A stretch of 34,780 bases of DNA, from assembly GCA_018398765.1 (NCBI GenBank), contig JAHBMJ010001160.1, positions 1 through 34,780 on the forward strand. The letters run 5' to 3'. Position numbers and translations under genes: made by a program. This DNA comes from Chromera velia (lineage: Eukaryota > Sar > Chromeraceae). This document shows, piece after piece, positions 20,560 to 31,369 of the stretch (positions are counted from its first letter, which is position 1; the number at the start of each line of letters is the position of its first letter). The notes below the pieces were generated by a model that was not told the origin of the DNA, did not search any database, and saw only the letters and a program-made list of their open reading frames with translations.

Positions 20560-21007
20560 ACCCCCTACTCATGCAAGTTTTTCCGCTGTGGATTCGTCAG
20601 ACTTGAAATGCACTCCCTTGTAGACTGTCGACTGACTGAATTTGACATTGCACCTTCTGGTCGTTGTCTCCTTCAAACAAAGGCCAGGTAGAACAGGCCG
20701 TAGAAGGGTTGATGAGCTCGAAATAGCTCGAAGACAAAGAGGATCTTCAATGCAAAAAAAGCCGAGTCACTGACCATGCGGTTGCCAACCTCCGCGCGCA
20801 GGGTTTCGCCCGGTTTGGGTTTGCATGCATGCAGGCGCATGTGACGCACGTACCGCGTGGCACGCACGCACCGTGTGGCCACGCGGTACGTATCTGTGCA
20901 TGAGCTAGGCCGACCCCGCGGCATGCATGCATGCCCCGGCTGCCGGGCCGCTGCAAGATCTTTACCCCAATAGGGTCCGCGGGGGATCGGGCTCCCCCCC
21001 CCTCCCC
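20560..21007. other. 5' flank of the transporter gene, CATGC-rich GC island
   Basis: No coding frame. 20800-20990 is GC-rich with many GCATGC and CACGTACCGCGTGG-type self-complementary strings. Homopolymer C runs adjoin the assembly gap. Confidence 0.5.
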
Positions 21008-21353
21008 NNNNNNNNNNNNNNNNNNNNNNNNNNNNNNNNNNNNNNNNNNNNNNNNNNNNNNNNNNNNNNNNNNNNNNNNNNNNNNNNNNNNNNNNNNNNN
21101 NNNNNNNNNNNNNNNNNNNNNNNNNNNNNNNNNNNNNNNNNNNNNNNNNNNNNNNNNNNNNNNNNNNNNNNNNNNNNNNNNNNNNNNNNNNNNNNNNNNN
21201 NNNNNNNNNNNNNNNNNNNNNNNNNNNNNNNNNNNNNNNNNNNNNNNNNNNNNNNNNNNNNNNNNNNNNNNNNNNNNNNNNNNNNNNNNNNNNNNNNNNN
21301 NNNNNNNNNNNNNNNNNNNNNNNNNNNNNNNNNNNNNNNNNNNNCCCCAAGAN
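21008..21353. other. Assembly gap
   Basis: 337 Ns at 21008-21344 and a single N at 21353, bordered on both sides by runs of C. Sequence content is unknown. Confidence 1.
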
Positions 21354-21478
21354 CCCCCCCACCCACCCACAATATCACAATCACCCCAAGAAGGAGGTCT
21401 GTCTTCAAGCGCGGGCGCGCGTGCGTATGTTAATGTTGTGCGTTGGTGTTTTTTTTATATTTTATTAGATTTTTGTAT

Positions 21479-21483
21479 GAATT
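21479..21483. repeat. Copia target-site duplication GAATT, left
   Basis: GAATT directly precedes the left LTR and recurs at 27276-27280 directly after the right LTR. Five bp is the usual length for Ty1/Copia elements. Confidence 0.75.
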
Positions 21484-21733
21484 TGAAAGGTACTAAGCTC
21501 TAGCGGAGAAGAGAATTTACTATAGGAGGATTCAAATTATTTATACGGAGAGGACTGATAAAAAGGAGAATGTCTTCCTTCTTATCAATCAGTCTGTTTG
21601 ATTCGTATCCAATCTTGCTTTAATCAATATGCAATCACTATTCCATAAATCTATGCGGCACGCTCGCCCCGCGTATCTCAATAAGATGCAGCGGCGGATC
21701 TGGTGGCGGGCACCTCCATATTGAGCCCTTACA
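21484..21733 (-). repeat. Copia 3' LTR
   Basis: 250 bp, starting TGTAAGGGCTC and ending CCTTTCA on the minus strand, so it has TG...CA ends. Aligns without gaps to 27026-27275. Confidence 0.9.
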
Positions 21734-21843
21734 GTCACCCCCTGATCATAAAAACAGAGAACGATCACTCAAAGGCGGAGAAAGTGCACCTTCTTTGCAA
21801 AATCAATGACTTTCCGCCTTGCACCTGATCTGACAGCAGTCGA

Positions 21844-22240
21844 TCAATCACGAGGGACGTACTGAGTTCCCCTGTCTTTTGAGAGCTTGAGCTTTGTCTG
21901 TCTGTCCGCACGCATGACGTCGGTCGGGCACCACAATGTTTTTGCTCTCATTGCTCTAAGTTCCTGCCGAACAAACCGAAGCATGCCTTGAAGACGAGGT
22001 TCAGATCTCACTTCTCGTGTCTCCAACTGTTCCATCAAAGGAGCAGAGTCAGTCACGAATTCGATCAGGACCTTCTTCTACCACAGAGCCTCAGCAAACG
22101 ACTTCTTCTACGCTTTCTTCACTGTCTCATGCTGCGTGCACAGTTTAGAAGACGTACTAGAATTCAAGACTCTCTTAATCTGTTTGGACTTCCATGCAAA
22201 GAGATTGTTCTCTCGCATAGATCCAATTGACTCGCTCTGA
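21844..22240 (-). pseudogene. Copia RNase H fragment
   Basis: Pieces such as NLFAWKSKQIKRVLNSS (about 22160-22210) and VTDSAPLMEQ (about 22030-22060), then LWCPTDVMRADRQTKL, match the end of Copia RNase H, including the late Asp-bearing strand and the final AD-x-x-TK-type motif. At least one frameshift and stops separate the parts. Confidence 0.75.
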
Positions 22241-22241
22241 T

Positions 22242-23615
22242 CTACAAGGAACGCCTCATACCCTGCCCTCCCTTCTCCCCGAGAAAGAGAAAAAGAACCG
22301 TCGTAAAAGTCAACGATCTTGGGATTGTGGCAGGGAGTGAAGACAAGAGGCCGTTCCGTTCCTTAAGTATGCAAAAGGAGACGTAGCACCCCCTCAACCT
22401 TCTCTGCAGAAGGCCGAGTGGACCATCGAAACAGCTCGCTGAACCCGTAACCCCTGTGCATTTCTGTATTAATGGAATGAGATCCTCCAACACTTCTCCC
22501 TCTTTAGGAGGCTCAAGAAGAGATGCATTCAATCTCTCCCCAAGCAACTTCTTCTCATCTATTTTAATTGAGTCAAGGTAGGCTTTCTGTCCGATTTTGT
22601 ACCCCTCACGCGTGCGAGTGAGAGTCATTCCCACATACTCGAAACTCTCTCCTTCTTCCAACAACTCAGGCTCATCCATCTTAAGCCTCTTCTGAATGGG
22701 AGCAAAGTGAATGAGTGGATCGGCAGCAAAGATAAGCAAATTATCCACATGCATTAGCATGATTGCGATGATTTCTCCTTTCTCATCCTTCTTAATAAAC
22801 ACACTCTCTCTCAGCTCTTCCCACCCTTCCTCCTTTGCCATCTTCTTGAAGCTCTGAGTGTATAGACGAGGGGCATCCTTGAGTCTATACATCACTTTAT
22901 TCAAATGAAAGACCGACCCTGCTTTCATCCACTCAGGCAGACCTGCGGAAAGTTTGTCAGGCAACCGAACATACACTTTATCCTTCATTTCAGCAGTCAG
23001 AAATGCAGTTCAAACATCCGACCTTATGTACCCCCATCCCTTTGTTGCCGCAAATGAAAGTACAAACAAGACAGACCACTAATCGGCCATCCCTGAGTAT
23101 GTCTGCAGGTCCTTCCTATCATCTTGGAATCCCTTCATAACCAGACGCGCTTTTGCGACTCTCTTTCCCCCTTTTAGTTTCCAAGTCAGGACCCATCGAC
23201 ACCTCATGACTTTCCTGCCTTTTGGGATATGCACCCCCCGATGGAAGACCGTTTCATCCAGGAAATGCTGCAGCTCATCAAGCATTCTTTTCTCATGACT
23301 GCCACTCTCGACCTCTTCATTGGTTGCATCAATGTGTCCTTTTCGAGGATTCACGTGACTCATCATTTTTTCGACTAGAGTCGGATCAACAGGAACGATC
23401 CGAGGGAGAGGACGTCTCTTCTTCTCCTTTTCTGCAATCACGTGAGCGAGCTCTTCTTTTAATTTCCCTAGACGCTCTCTCAGCGCTTTTTCCTTCTCTT
23501 CATTATCTTGTGCAGCCTGCACTTCCTCTCTACCTTCTTGCGTACAAAGCGTATTCCCATCGCTGTCTACCCCCCAATCTACCTCAACGTCTTCAGCGAC
23601 AGGGGATGGAGGCAC
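22242..23615 (-). pseudogene. Copia reverse transcriptase, catalytic motif changed
   Basis: N-terminal half (23615-23079): a charged linker, then the block with CRWVLTWKLKGGKRVAKARL and VMKGFQDD, typical of the Copia RVT_2 domain. C-terminal half (22988-22242): KVYVRLPD, FHLNKVMYRLKDAPRLY and, at 22740-22751, HVDN where the family has YVDD. Loss of the second Asp would inactivate the enzyme. A break at 22989-23078 separates the halves, so motif A is damaged or missing. Confidence 0.85.
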
Positions 23616-23732
23616 ACCCCCTCCGTCTTCTCTTTCCTCTCTTTTTAGCAGCCATCTGGCCCCCTTTCTGGGCTCTGAGTCCCTCTCTGCTTCCTCTCTT
23701 TCCTCTTTTTCCCCTTCCTCTCCCCCCTCCTG

Positions 23733-24860
23733 CTATACATGCATCTCGAGCTGACCTGTCTGAATTTGTATGCCTGCAGGGTTCTGAAGGGGAGAAAAGA
23801 AAGGCTGTGCACCTCCTATGTCCGACGACACAGAAGTTGCAATATAGCGCTCACACAGTCGAGCAGCCGTGTGAGAGACAGAAAGAAAGAAACGAGCAGA
23901 CGCAAAAGAAGAAGAGAACTTTGCAGGAGGACGATCTCCCACATCGCAAAACACCTCTTCAACATCAACATCCGAGAAGGCCCCATCATCCACCTCATCT
24001 GACCCCCTCCCCTCACCCCCCAATCCCGGAGACACCCTAGAAAGAGAAGGAGAAGACGAGTAAGAAGAAAAAGAATTATTCATATTCCTACCCTGTCCCC
24101 CCTTCCCTTTCGATTCCCCAGAAGAAGAGAGAGAAGAGCCAAACAGTTTGCGATCCATGCCTCTCCACGCAACAAGTGAGACAGAAGAGGGAGAAACACG
24201 AATGGGCTTCCAACGATTGTTCTTTCTAATTATTACCTTCAGCACATTTGAATTTTCGATTCCTCCAAAGAAGCCCTCGACACCATGCACAGCTTCTTCG
24301 TCTTTCTTTCTCGGACGGGCATCATATACACACATACGATCACCAACAGTGATGGAAGGAATCTCTGCTGCACGTTCTTCTCTAAAGAAAGCATAAACAG
24401 GGGACTTACCAGTGATAGTCGAGACGCAATTGTTCAATTCTTGAACCACCCCCCAGAACAGTTACTTTTCGGTGTAGAGGGGAAGACCGGTTTGTCTTCT
24501 CACCTTCCAAAGGAGACGCTTCACTGTCCGATTTGCTCTCTCCCCCTAGCCCTGATGTTGAGAGGTATAGTCCGCTCCCCTCTGGTAAAAAATTCTCTCT
24601 TCCTGATAAAAGTGATCGTACTGCCCTTTCTTGTCCCCCGAGAACTCTTTTCCATTGTCTGTCTGTACAACCTCCATCTTTTCACAGCGAGGCTCAAAGC
24701 GACGCACGACCAAACAAAGATGTCTGATTGCCTGTGCCTTGCATCCAAGAATCTGCCCATCCATCAGTCTTCCTTTTCTTTCAGTTAGAAGACTTGCCGG
24801 CACCCCTCCAGACAAAAAGAGAAGATCTTGTGTCCAATGAGATCTTAATTTCTCTGGCAC
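23733..24860 (-). pseudogene. Copia integrase remnant
   Basis: 24860-24546 contains MEVVQTDNGKEFSG and DYTSQHQG, the second catalytic Asp region and the YTPQQNG-type motif of Copia integrase. 24449-23733 continues with SPVYAFFREERAAEIPS and VGDRMCVYDARPRKK, matching the C-terminal part of integrase. The 3' end is a Ser/acid-rich spacer. A frame change separates the two parts. Confidence 0.8.
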
Positions 24861-25617
24861 CCCCCCCTCCCTGCCTGGCTGGTATCCGTCTCATCTCTAC
24901 ATTGACATCTGTGCACTTCCTGCAGTCAATTCCTTTTCTGCACTCTTCAAAATCTACCATCATTCGGTATACCATGCCTTTCTCTCTGAAGCATGCATAG
25001 AGCCGTTTCCCTGTCGCATGCCTAAACCTACCATGCCACAAATTCAACTCTGCAGAGGACATGTGCTCTGTACATTGCTGTGCCCACGAGACGGAAAGCT
25101 TCGCCTTGTCGGGCATCCGCTCCCTGGCAGCCTCATCGGCGCCTGAAGAAACAAAAGAAGAAGAATTTGAAACAATGGTCAGGTACACACAGTCCTTTCT
25201 GTCTGCACTTAAATAAGATTCAGAGGGAGGAGAAGAAGACGACGGAGAGAGAACACGCACTACATGCACCCCATCTCTCTTATATAAACGAGCTCTCACT
25301 GCCCCACCCCCCTTGCCAGGAAATTTAACCCAAAAGGGAGGGTCCACTTTCTGTATTCTGCAACCCCTCACTGAGAGAAGAGACACAGGGACTGACGATT
25401 TGAAAGCCCCTCTCAGAAGAGGACAAACGGGCTCTCCGTCCACCCCCTCAAGCAGAGGTGATGCCTCCACCTCCTCAGCACACACCATCTCTCCCCCTGA
25501 GGCCTCCTCATACCTGAACTCACAGGGCCTGCGGGAAACAATCGAATCCTTGAGATCCCCCCCAATCAAATGCCGACTACAACCAATATCAGCAACAGGA
25601 GACTTCTTTCTCCACAC
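24781..25617 (-). pseudogene. Copia protease and pre-integrase region
   Basis: The frame opens with PVADIGCSRHLIGG at 25600-25560. This corresponds to the Copia protease active site, where a D-[ST]-G triad is expected; Ile stands in the middle at 25582-25590. The pre-integrase zinc region follows at about 25060-24930 (LWHGRFRHATGKRLYACF ... GIDCRKC). It then runs into integrase with a frame break near 24800. Confidence 0.8.
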
Positions 25618-25774
25618 CTATCTCGACTCCTCTCTGCTCCCCGCTGCCCCCACACGCTCCTTCCTTTCCTCCTCTCCGCCTGTGTTATCGTCATCGCTGA
25701 GGGGGGCGAAAGAATTTCCGAGGTGGATCCCCCCCCTAACTTGCATACCCTTCTCAAAGCCCAAGCATAGTCAG

Positions 25775-25948
25775 GCGCTGCTGCGCCCCCCCTCCCTGGT
25801 CCCCTGCCACCCATTCTTTTTACAGACAGGGGCCTTGTCCCAATGCCCCTTCTCCCTACATGCCCTGCAGGGGGAAGCACCATCGAGGGTGGCTCTGCAG
25901 GTGCTGATGTGTCTATTTCCACACGTTTGACAGACAGGAGGGGAGTCT
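25775..25948 (-). pseudogene. Copia gag zinc knuckles downstream of an in-frame TAA
   Basis: In the same frame as gag and directly after its TAA (25948-25950) lie CQTCGNRHISTC and CRACREKGHWDKAPVC, two CCHC-type knuckles, ending at a TGA near 25775. In an intact element these would be the end of gag. The TAA therefore looks like a nonsense mutation (or a readthrough stop) and not the native end. Confidence 0.75.
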
Positions 25949-26976
25949 TATGAGCCGGAGGAGCTCTGTCCCTCCCCATTCACCCCCTCGGCCGCCCTGT
26001 TTGCCCTCTCCACACCCTGTGAACCCCTCTCCCTCTTCTGTTCCTGCAGCTCTGTCTGGGGGCTGTCCGTCAGAGCAAATTTCTTGAAGATCTTTCGCAG
26101 CATCGGAAATTTGATGCGGGAAAGGGAAAGGTCATTGAGTTTAGCAACGTTGTCCGACTCCTTAAACACTTTATTGGGAAGAGCACGAAGGACCTCCTTG
26201 TGCTGGACTCGAGTGAACGAATTCAGGACGTTGGGGACAAGACCGTCTTCATCGATGTGGTACTTCTCTTTGGATGCGTCATAAAGAAGCTTATCCAGCC
26301 TCTTGTAAATGGTGTAGTAGGAGAAAACGAGACCAGAGCGAACAATAGGGAGGCCATCCTTGTCAACCTTGTCACAATGATATGGGAAGAACTGAATGCG
26401 AAGGGCGATCTTGCTTTCAACCTTGAAGGTGAGAAGACCGTACTCCTTTCGGAGTGCGCGGAGAATGTTCTCGGCAAGCACACCCCGATTCCGCAATCTC
26501 TGGATGTTACGGTTTACCTCCGAGCTCTGGAGCTTGTCGAAGCAGACCTTCATTTTATTTCTCCAACTCTTGTCCGAAACAAAGCGTTCTCTGGATAGCT
26601 GGTCGTTGTAAAAGTTCTGCCACTTCTGCTCCCACTCCTTAATGTGCTGCTTATTCTGCATCTGAGGTACAGCACCGAAGTCAACTTTCATGTAGCAGTA
26701 GGAAAAAGAAGCGGACACAGAAGGGGCCTGCTCCTCATCCTCTGGAGGAGAATCAACACGAGCAACAGGAGACGGGGCTTGTGAGAGTGACGGGGCGAGA
26801 GCAGCCATCCCTTCTTTAATTCCTTTCTGCACTGAGGAATCAATCAAGGCCTCCAAATCGCTTTTAGAGAGAACAATCATCTCTCCTAAACCCGTTAATA
26901 CACCGGCTGTAGCCGCTGTAGCCTCAGCTGCCTGCTGCTCTTTCTGGAGTCTTCTCTTCTCTGCACGAGTCCGCAC
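25948..26976 (-). CDS. Copia gag, truncated by in-frame stop
   Basis: 342 codons from an ATG 50 bases inside the 5' LTR. The N-terminus is basic and Ala/Gln-rich. The central helical part (residues about 95-290) includes WEQKWQNFYNDQLSRERF and is probably the capsid-like domain. The tail is Glu/Arg-rich. The zinc knuckles that normally end gag follow in the same frame beyond a TAA. Confidence 0.75.
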   Translation of the reverse strand: MRTRAEKRRLQKEQQAAEATAATAGVLTGLGEMIVLSKSDLEALIDSSVQKGIKEGMAALAPSLSQAPSPVARVDSPPEDEEQAPSVSASFSYCYMKVDFGAVPQMQNKQHIKEWEQKWQNFYNDQLSRERFVSDKSWRNKMKVCFDKLQSSEVNRNIQRLRNRGVLAENILRALRKEYGLLTFKVESKIALRIQFFPYHCDKVDKDGLPIVRSGLVFSYYTIYKRLDKLLYDASKEKYHIDEDGLVPNVLNSFTRVQHKEVLRALPNKVFKESDNVAKLNDLSLSRIKFPMLRKIFKKFALTDSPQTELQEQKRERGSQGVERANRAAEGVNGEGQSSSGS

Positions 26977-27025
26977 TATTTTTGAAAATTCCAGTTTGAC
27001 TCAATTAGATCGTGACACACTGAAC

Positions 27026-27275
27026 TAAAAGATACTAGGCTCTAGCGAAGAAGAGAATTTACTATAGGAGGATTCAAATCATTCATACGGAGAGGACTGA
27101 TAAGAAGGAGAATGTCTTCCTTCTTATCAATCAGTCTGTTTGATTCGTATCCAATCTTGCTTCAATCAACATGCGATCACTATTCCATAAATCTATGCGG
27201 CGCGCTCGCCCCGCATATCTCAATAAGATGCGGCGGCAGGTCTGGCGGCAGGCACCTCCATATTGAGCCCTTACA
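27026..27275 (-). repeat. Copia 5' LTR
   Basis: 250 bp. Aligns gap-free with 21484-21733, with 17 differences. Its inner end reads TTTTA in place of TTTCA on the minus strand, so the terminal CA is lost by one transition. Confidence 0.9.
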
Positions 27276-27280
27276 GAATT
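27276..27280. repeat. Copia target-site duplication GAATT, right
   Basis: GAATT directly follows the outer end of the 5' LTR and equals 21479-21483. Confidence 0.75.
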
Positions 27281-27802
27281 TTACAGTCAGATTGTCTTTT
27301 TTGTACCGTCCCTCCTCTGGGCTGTTCGGCGACTTGGATGCATACATGCAGATCTGCATGCAACTATTAGTAGATAAGTACATGCGGACCCTATAGCCCC
27401 GGAAAGCGAAGCGGGGGGTACTTACTAAACAATTCCCAGAGCCCACAATACATGGAGCTTTCGTCAAAAAAAGGCCCCGGAAAGAACTGTCCCCTTGGGC
27501 CAAAAAAGCGCCCACCGATTCCTGAAGTGCTCCAATGTGCGTGCGTCAATTTAATTGTTGAGGTGCGTATGTTTATATGCTAGGTTTATGTGCGTCAGGT
27601 GAACATAAAATACATGTAGCCTCGGGTGTGCACAGACTGCTCATAACGTAGCTTTTTTGACGATTAAAAATTGATGCACGCATTCTGATACCCTGGAAAG
27701 ATCGCTGAGGGGGCATTTAATACAATTCAAGTACTTCGGAGTCTAAAGGTAATTTCGCTTTCTGGGCTATTCGCACGTAGTGCGTTAGATTAATGGACCC
27801 CT
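27281..27802. other. Intergenic, no gene seen
   Basis: Mixed-composition sequence with GCCCCGGAAAG occurring twice (about 27397 and 27470) and GCAGATCTGC at about 27349. No frame with coding character. Confidence 0.4.
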
Positions 27803-28173
27803 GTGGAGTCCTACCCTGTGGTACCGCCCTCTGGACCCTCGTATACGCTGTATCTGAATGAGCCCGCGTACTGACGCCATGCTCCACCGCCGCATGCATG
27901 TATACGCAATCGACTTACATGCATGTACGTATCGTGTGCGTCGATTAAAGTTGTCGAAGTCGAGTCTGCATATGACCTTCACATTCAAGCAACACGTCAC
28001 TTAAGCAACGGATAGCATCGTTTGAGTCTGATGTCTGTTCGTCATAGATCAAGAGAGCCCCTAAGAGTCTGAGAGAGAGGAACGAGTAGAAACTATGCAT
28101 GATAGAATGAACGCAGCTGATTAGAATCCCAGATCGCGCTAGAACTTAAACTGATGTAGGGACAAACCTCCTG
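27803..28173 (+). repeat. 371-bp direct repeat, copy 1
   Basis: Aligns without gaps to 30999-31369 with 20 differences, of which 19 are transitions. About 17 fall in the first 160 bp and three in the last 210 bp. No terminal inverted repeats, tail or target duplication were seen. No coding function is recognised. Confidence 0.9.
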
Positions 28174-30998
28174 AAGCTGGCCAAGAGCATGCAAAGTATT
28201 AGCGACTGAGTGTGACTGGAGCGTCTTTTGTCTGGAGTTGAGAGTTCATGTATCGAAAAGAGTAGCAAGGGGATGAAACGAGACAGAAAAAAGAGACGAG
28301 ATAAAAAGAGACTAGCGGGGCAGTCTGCAATGTGTCCGGTCCCTTCCCTCCTTCCTTTATGCAGCTACTGACACGCGCAGAGTGTGTTTGTGCTTGACGA
28401 GACTGTTGAATCCTTCTGTTGACGAGAACTCCAACTCGATTGCCCACCCCTACGTCAGCTATATATGAAAAGGGCAGAGGACTGCCTGATTGTTGCCGTC
28501 ATGTACTTATGTCTGCATGTGCCCGCGACTGTCTGTGACTGCCTTTGCGCCCCTGCACTGAACTTAGGGGGGGAGTGAGCATTGCAAGGCTGAGTGTCAA
28601 AGAGGTGGACTGCGAGAACAATAAGCCAAGCGCCGCATGTGCCGCACATTCGGAACTTCTGGAGCTCCTTTTAGAAGAGTGACCTTTCTTCTCTCTCGGC
28701 TTTTCTTCTTTGCGCGTGACTTGCGAGTCAGACCCCTCGTATGGCTGAGAGCACGAGCACACGAGGGGGCGCCTTCATTCACTGTCTCCTTCTCGCTTCC
28801 TTCTGCTGCTTTAAAACGTTTCAGGTTATCCCTGGCTTCCTCCTTAATTTAAGAAAAAGAGACTGGAAGAGGTGGAGAGAAAATGAGTAGAGAAGGAGCA
28901 AAAAGAGAAGAAATCTTTAAAGAGATGTCTGGTTCAACGAGAAAAGAAGAAAAAGCGAGGGGACAGCCTGTGTATGTCTCTGTGTCCCTTCTGTATCTTC
29001 TCCCTGCAGGGGGATGCCGGTGCTTTGGAGGCCCTCTGGGTTCTCTGGGTATCGCTTCTCCCCCTTGCAGCACGGGAATTGATGGGGGCCTTGGTGGAGC
29101 CAGCCGTCTCTGCGTGAGCATCTACGTGGAGCTAGACGGTGTACCGCCAGGCGTCTCCCTCCGATAGGTCTGGCTGGGTGCCGTTTATTGGTTGATGTCC
29201 GTTGTCTTGATTTGCCCTTCCCTGCCTCTATCACTTTGTGCCCGTCTCTTCCCTCATGCTGGAATGCAAGGTTTGCTGTGTCTCTCTCTCATATAGCTCC
29301 AGTGCTTTCGGTTGCTTGCCCCGGTCTCAGACTGTAACCGTTGTATTGGGTCGATCTACGGTGTTGGTGATAACGAGCGAAGAGACGCGCATGCAGTCTT
29401 TGGGAAGGAAGTGAGATAGAAGAGAGAGAAAGAAATAATGTGGATAAATGTGTGTGAGGCTTTCTGCTGCCGCCCTCTGGTTTTGCCGTCTCTTCATGTT
29501 TTGTTCGAACCTCCGTCTGCCCGTCACTTGCATTCAGCAAAGAGAAGTAGAAGGGGATCTCTTACAGGCGTACTATTCTGTCTGTTGCCCACTTCCTTCC
29601 AGCAAGCCGGTCTGAGAAAGAGAGAGAGAGAGTGAGAGAAGGCGAAACGAAGTCGAAAAACGGAGTTGGCTACCTCTTTCCTTCCGCTAGTTCCACCTCT
29701 TTCTTTTTGATCACTTTGTCGTTGGTGGTATTCGATCTGCGTCTTTGTTTTGAAACTATAGAGGTGTGGGAGGTGCAGCTTTGTCTTTCCATCCCGCTTC
29801 AAGGGAAACGAAGGCAGTATGAAAGAGAAATGAGAGAAAAAGGAAAGGGTGGAACTGCGTAAAAGTTTGAAAAACGGGGATTTGTTGGAATGAGCTTGTT
29901 TATCCCTCTTAGAATTTTTGTATTGGCCTCGTCGCTGCTTTCTGTTTTACCGCCTTCCGGTGCCCTCTGATACTATCCCGTTTATGTGAATGGTTTAGCA
30001 TGTGAAGATCTAATGTGGTGGGAGTGTGTATATGCATACATGCATGCCTGAACTTTTGTCCCGTTAGTTCTTTGGTTGGCCATACGTGTCCCTCTGGGTC
30101 TGTCTTTTTGTTCTTCTGTAAAAGGTTGATCGGTCTGCCCTTTTCTTTTCCCAGTTTCAGCTGTTTGCTTCTCTGGTTTCTCGCTGTGGCTGCCTTTTCT
30201 ACTGGCAGCATCGAAACGAACTCTTGTCATACAGGGTGTGTTATTGAGAGTTTATTTCCTTTATTTTTGCTTCTATGTAGCCATGTTCGCTCATCTGACT
30301 TTGCCGCATTGGTGTAAGGCCGGCGCCTTGGAGGAGGAAAGAAGATAAAGAGGGGAAAGCAAAGCAGGAGTGAGAAGTAACAATCTCTAAACAAAACAGA
30401 GGAAGGTAAAAAAAAAAAAGTAAAGTAAACGACTACGAGTGTATAAATCGGTATAGGGATGCATGCATATATGTGACCGCACGGATGAATTGGGACTGAC
30501 TGTGTCCTGCTCTCTGTTGCTCTTTCTGTCTAGCATTTTTGTCTCGTTCTTTCTTTCTAGGGGGTACGAAAAGTTAATAGAAAGCCGGGAAACGTAAGAC
30601 CTTGCAATGGGAAGCTTGCGGCCATCGAATGACAGACCCTGCTGTTAGGTAGGGAGGGTGTGCTTCTGCAGACCCCGGGCAAGCCGACGTCTCTAAAACA
30701 GGCTTTTCGAGGAAAGACCTGGTGGGTTGGCGTTGCCGGCGAGGCAGTGGTGATAGTACCTTTGCACACGTTAATCTGATTGACTTGCATCAATGGGAGG
30801 AAACTTTTCTGTTTGTCAGCTTTCGCATCTAAATTTTTTCGACTACCTCCTTGAAGGTGTTCTGTTGGTTACATGGGTTTGCATTGCGTCTGCATGGTTG
30901 ATCATGTCCTTTTGCTTGTCTTTTTTCCCTTTCCGCGCATGCTCGAATGTGTGTAATCGCGGGGACACGATTTTTTTGTCCGTGGCCGGGGGAGATCC
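28174..30998. other. Long stretch without a recognised gene
   Basis: The plus strand is pyrimidine-rich from about 28650 on, resembling the introns of the prenyltransferase gene. Several good acceptor-like sites occur (CTCCCTGCAG at about 29010, TCTTTCTTTCTAG at about 30560). A frame of 94 codons at 28883-29167 (+), starting MSREGAKREEIFKEM, could contain an exon, but no family or consistent splicing was found. Confidence 0.4.
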
Positions 30999-31369
30999 GT
31001 GGAGTCCTACCCTGTGGTGCCGCCCTCTGGACCCTCGTATGCACTGTATTTGAATGAGCCTGTGTGCCGACACCATGCTCCGCCGCCGCGTGCATGTATA
31101 CGCAATCAACTTATATGCATGTACGTATCGTGCGCGTCAATCAAAGTTTTCGAAGTCGAGTCTGCATATGACCTTCACATTCAAGCAACACGTCACTTAA
31201 GCAACGGATAGCATCGTTTGAGTCTGATGTCTGTTTGTCATAGATCAAGAGAGCCCCTAAGAGTCTGAGAGAGAGGAATGAGTAGAAACTATGCATGATA
31301 GAATGAACGCAGCTGATTAGAATCCCAGATCGCGCTAGAACTTAAACTGATGTAGGGACAAACCTTCTG
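30999..31369 (+). repeat. 371-bp direct repeat, copy 2
   Basis: Second copy of 27803-28173, same orientation, same length. Sequence outside the copies is unrelated at both ends. Confidence 0.9.

Larger units (their letters stand above)
21484..27275 (-). mobile_element. Ty1/Copia LTR retrotransposon, complete in outline but decayed
   Basis: Two 250-bp LTRs (21484-21733 and 27026-27275) enclose, on the minus strand, gag, protease, pre-integrase zinc region, integrase, reverse transcriptase and RNase H in that order. Integrase before reverse transcriptase defines Copia. Several stops and frame breaks interrupt pol, and catalytic residues are changed, so this copy is inactive. The LTRs differ at 17 of 250 positions, all transitions. 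A GAATT duplication flanks the element. Confidence 0.93.

Noticed and set aside
23222-24040. 272-codon open frame on the plus strand
   Set aside because: It is the antisense of recognisable Copia pol on the minus strand and has a low-complexity Pro/Leu/Ser composition.
25566-25979. 137-codon minus-strand frame between gag and pol
   Set aside because: The zinc knuckles and protease motif of this region are in another frame; this one is a shadow.
28883-29167. 94-codon plus-strand frame as a gene
   Set aside because: No family match and no consistent exon structure; recorded only as a possibility within the surrounding unassigned stretch.
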